In this document: in pieces, positions 6,361 through 7,286 of the stretch
Position numbering within the stretch: the stretch's first letter is position 1
Layout of the letters: the number at the start of each line of letters is the position of its first letter
DNA from: an uncultured Verrucomicrobiales bacterium
GTDB taxonomy: Bacteria > Verrucomicrobiota > Verrucomicrobiia > Verrucomicrobiales > Akkermansiaceae
Length of the DNA stretch: 7,286 nt
Reading direction: 5' to 3'
Assembly (NCBI GenBank): GCA_937901085.1
Contig: CALCHQ010000010.1
Coordinates: forward strand, 1-7,286
Program-made: the position numbers and the translations under genes
Notes under the pieces: generated by a model
The model's database searches: none
Told to the model about the DNA's origin: nothing
What the model saw: only the letters and a program-made list of their open reading frames with translations

Positions 6361-7286
6361 TGGAGGAAGGCTGCGACATCAACGTTACACCTGCTTGGGA
6401 GCGCGGAATCGTCGGAAACGAAAATGTGATTGTGGCAGTCATTGACAGCGGAGTCGATGTAGCTCATGAAGACCTCAAGGACAATATCTGGCAGGGTACT
6501 GATGATAAGGGAAACGTCATCAACGGATATAACGCTTTCCAAGAGAATCACAAGATCAATCCGGAAGATCATGGTACACATGTAGCAGGAACCATTGCTG
6601 CTGTGAACAACAACGGTATCGGCGTCAGCGGCATTGCAGGCGGAGACGCAGCTGCCGGCAAGAAAGGAGTAAAGATCATGTCATGCGTGATCTTCGACGG
6701 CGACCATATGGGTAACGAGGCACAGGCTCTCGTATGGGCTGCCGACAATGGAGCAGTCATCGCTCAGAACAGCTGGGGCTACCTCTCGGGAAACAATCTT
6801 AAAGACACTCCTGAATATACTAAGAAGGCAATCGACTATTTCGTCAAATATGCGGGATGTGATGAGGATGGAAACCAGCTTCCAGATAGCCCTATGAAGG
6901 GTGGCGTAGCGATTTTCGCATCAGGAAACGACGGTCTGCCTGTGGGATATCCTGCTTCATATGAAAATTGCGTGGCAGTTTCGTCAGTCGCAGGTGACTA
7001 TGAAATGGCCTACTATTCAAACTTCGGCGATTGGGTGGACATTATGGCTCCAGGCGGAGACACCCAGAAGAATCAGATGGTACTCAGTACCGTTCCGAAC
7101 AACAGCTATGACCGCATGCAGGGCACCTCGATGGCATGTCCTCATGTAAGCGGCGTTGCCGCATTGATCGTCTCTGAATTCGGTGGTCCCGGATTTACAA
7201 GAGAGGATCTCATCGACAGACTTTTAAAGACAGCATCAGACATATCACTGCCCGCAAACGAGATGGGCCACGGACTGGTAAACGCA
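6318..7286 (+). CDS. Subtilisin-like serine protease (peptidase family S8), internal fragment
   Basis: This is an open frame with neither start nor stop, truncated by the junction on the left and by the window end on the right. It encodes about 323 residues covering nearly a whole S8 catalytic domain. All active-site motifs are present and intact: Asp in AVIDSGVD (codon 6444-6446), His in DHGTHVAGT (6570-6572), oxyanion Asn in FASGND (6927-6929) and Ser in GTSMACPHVSG (7128-7130). The lead-in DINVTPAWERG is the pre-catalytic segment often seen in secreted Bacteroidales subtilases. The signal peptide, propeptide and any C-terminal sorting domain are missing. Codon use is less GC-biased than in the left-hand genes. 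The expected role is degradation of extracellular or periplasmic protein by an endopeptidase. Left boundary is approximate. Taxonomic origin is inferred from motif style. Confidence 0.9.

Noticed and set aside
6318..6581. A genuine novel N-terminal domain on DnaJ replacing the J domain
   Set aside because: The 89 extra codons lie opposite a strongly conserved S8 protease segment containing the catalytic Asp and His, so the minus-strand frame here is an accident of the junction rather than a new domain.

Overview
The left 6.3 kb looks like a Verrucomicrobiota genome close to Akkermansia. The evidence is a GC-rich, strongly G/C-ending coding style and a very large autotransporter whose signal peptide begins MKLHLPK, a start I associate with Akkermansia autotransporters. 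This taxonomic call rests on recalled family knowledge, not on a search. The last ~0.95 kb (from about 6315-6360 to the end) is visibly less GC-rich. It encodes a subtilisin-family (S8) protease of the kind common in gut Bacteroidales, so it probably comes from a different organism.

Layout: positions 1-240 hold the end of an rRNA operon on the + strand, namely a short heptamer tandem repeat, a small inverted repeat and a complete 5S rRNA gene. A near-ideal terminator hairpin follows (243-278). From 282 to about 585 there is no gene but a dense mosaic of short hairpins. Array A has four hairpins joined by 'atttcg' linkers, three of them on an exact 22-nt period. Next comes a broken second copy of the 5S 3' end. 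Array B then has four hairpins joined by an exact 'aacgatatt' linker. In both arrays the arms differ from unit to unit but stay self-complementary, while linkers and 3-nt loops are kept. Positions 586-821 show no gene. They contain a perfect 12-bp inverted repeat that could end the gene converging from the right.

All genes from 822 to about 6314 lie on the minus strand, in the order dnaJ (C-terminal part only), rsmE, autotransporter. dnaJ and rsmE are 17 bp apart and look co-transcribed: a Hsp70 co-chaperone and the 16S rRNA m3U1498 methyltransferase. The autotransporter lies 115 bp beyond rsmE, with a plausible promoter of its own, and converges on the 5S operon.

At about 6315 the dnaJ frame loses its homology exactly where the J domain should end, and an S8 protease fragment begins on the opposite strand and runs off the window. 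Two truncated, unrelated genes meeting head to head at a composition change are best explained as an assembly or cloning chimera, though a real recombination joint cannot be excluded from sequence alone. The most interesting native feature is the hairpin mosaic beside the 5S gene.
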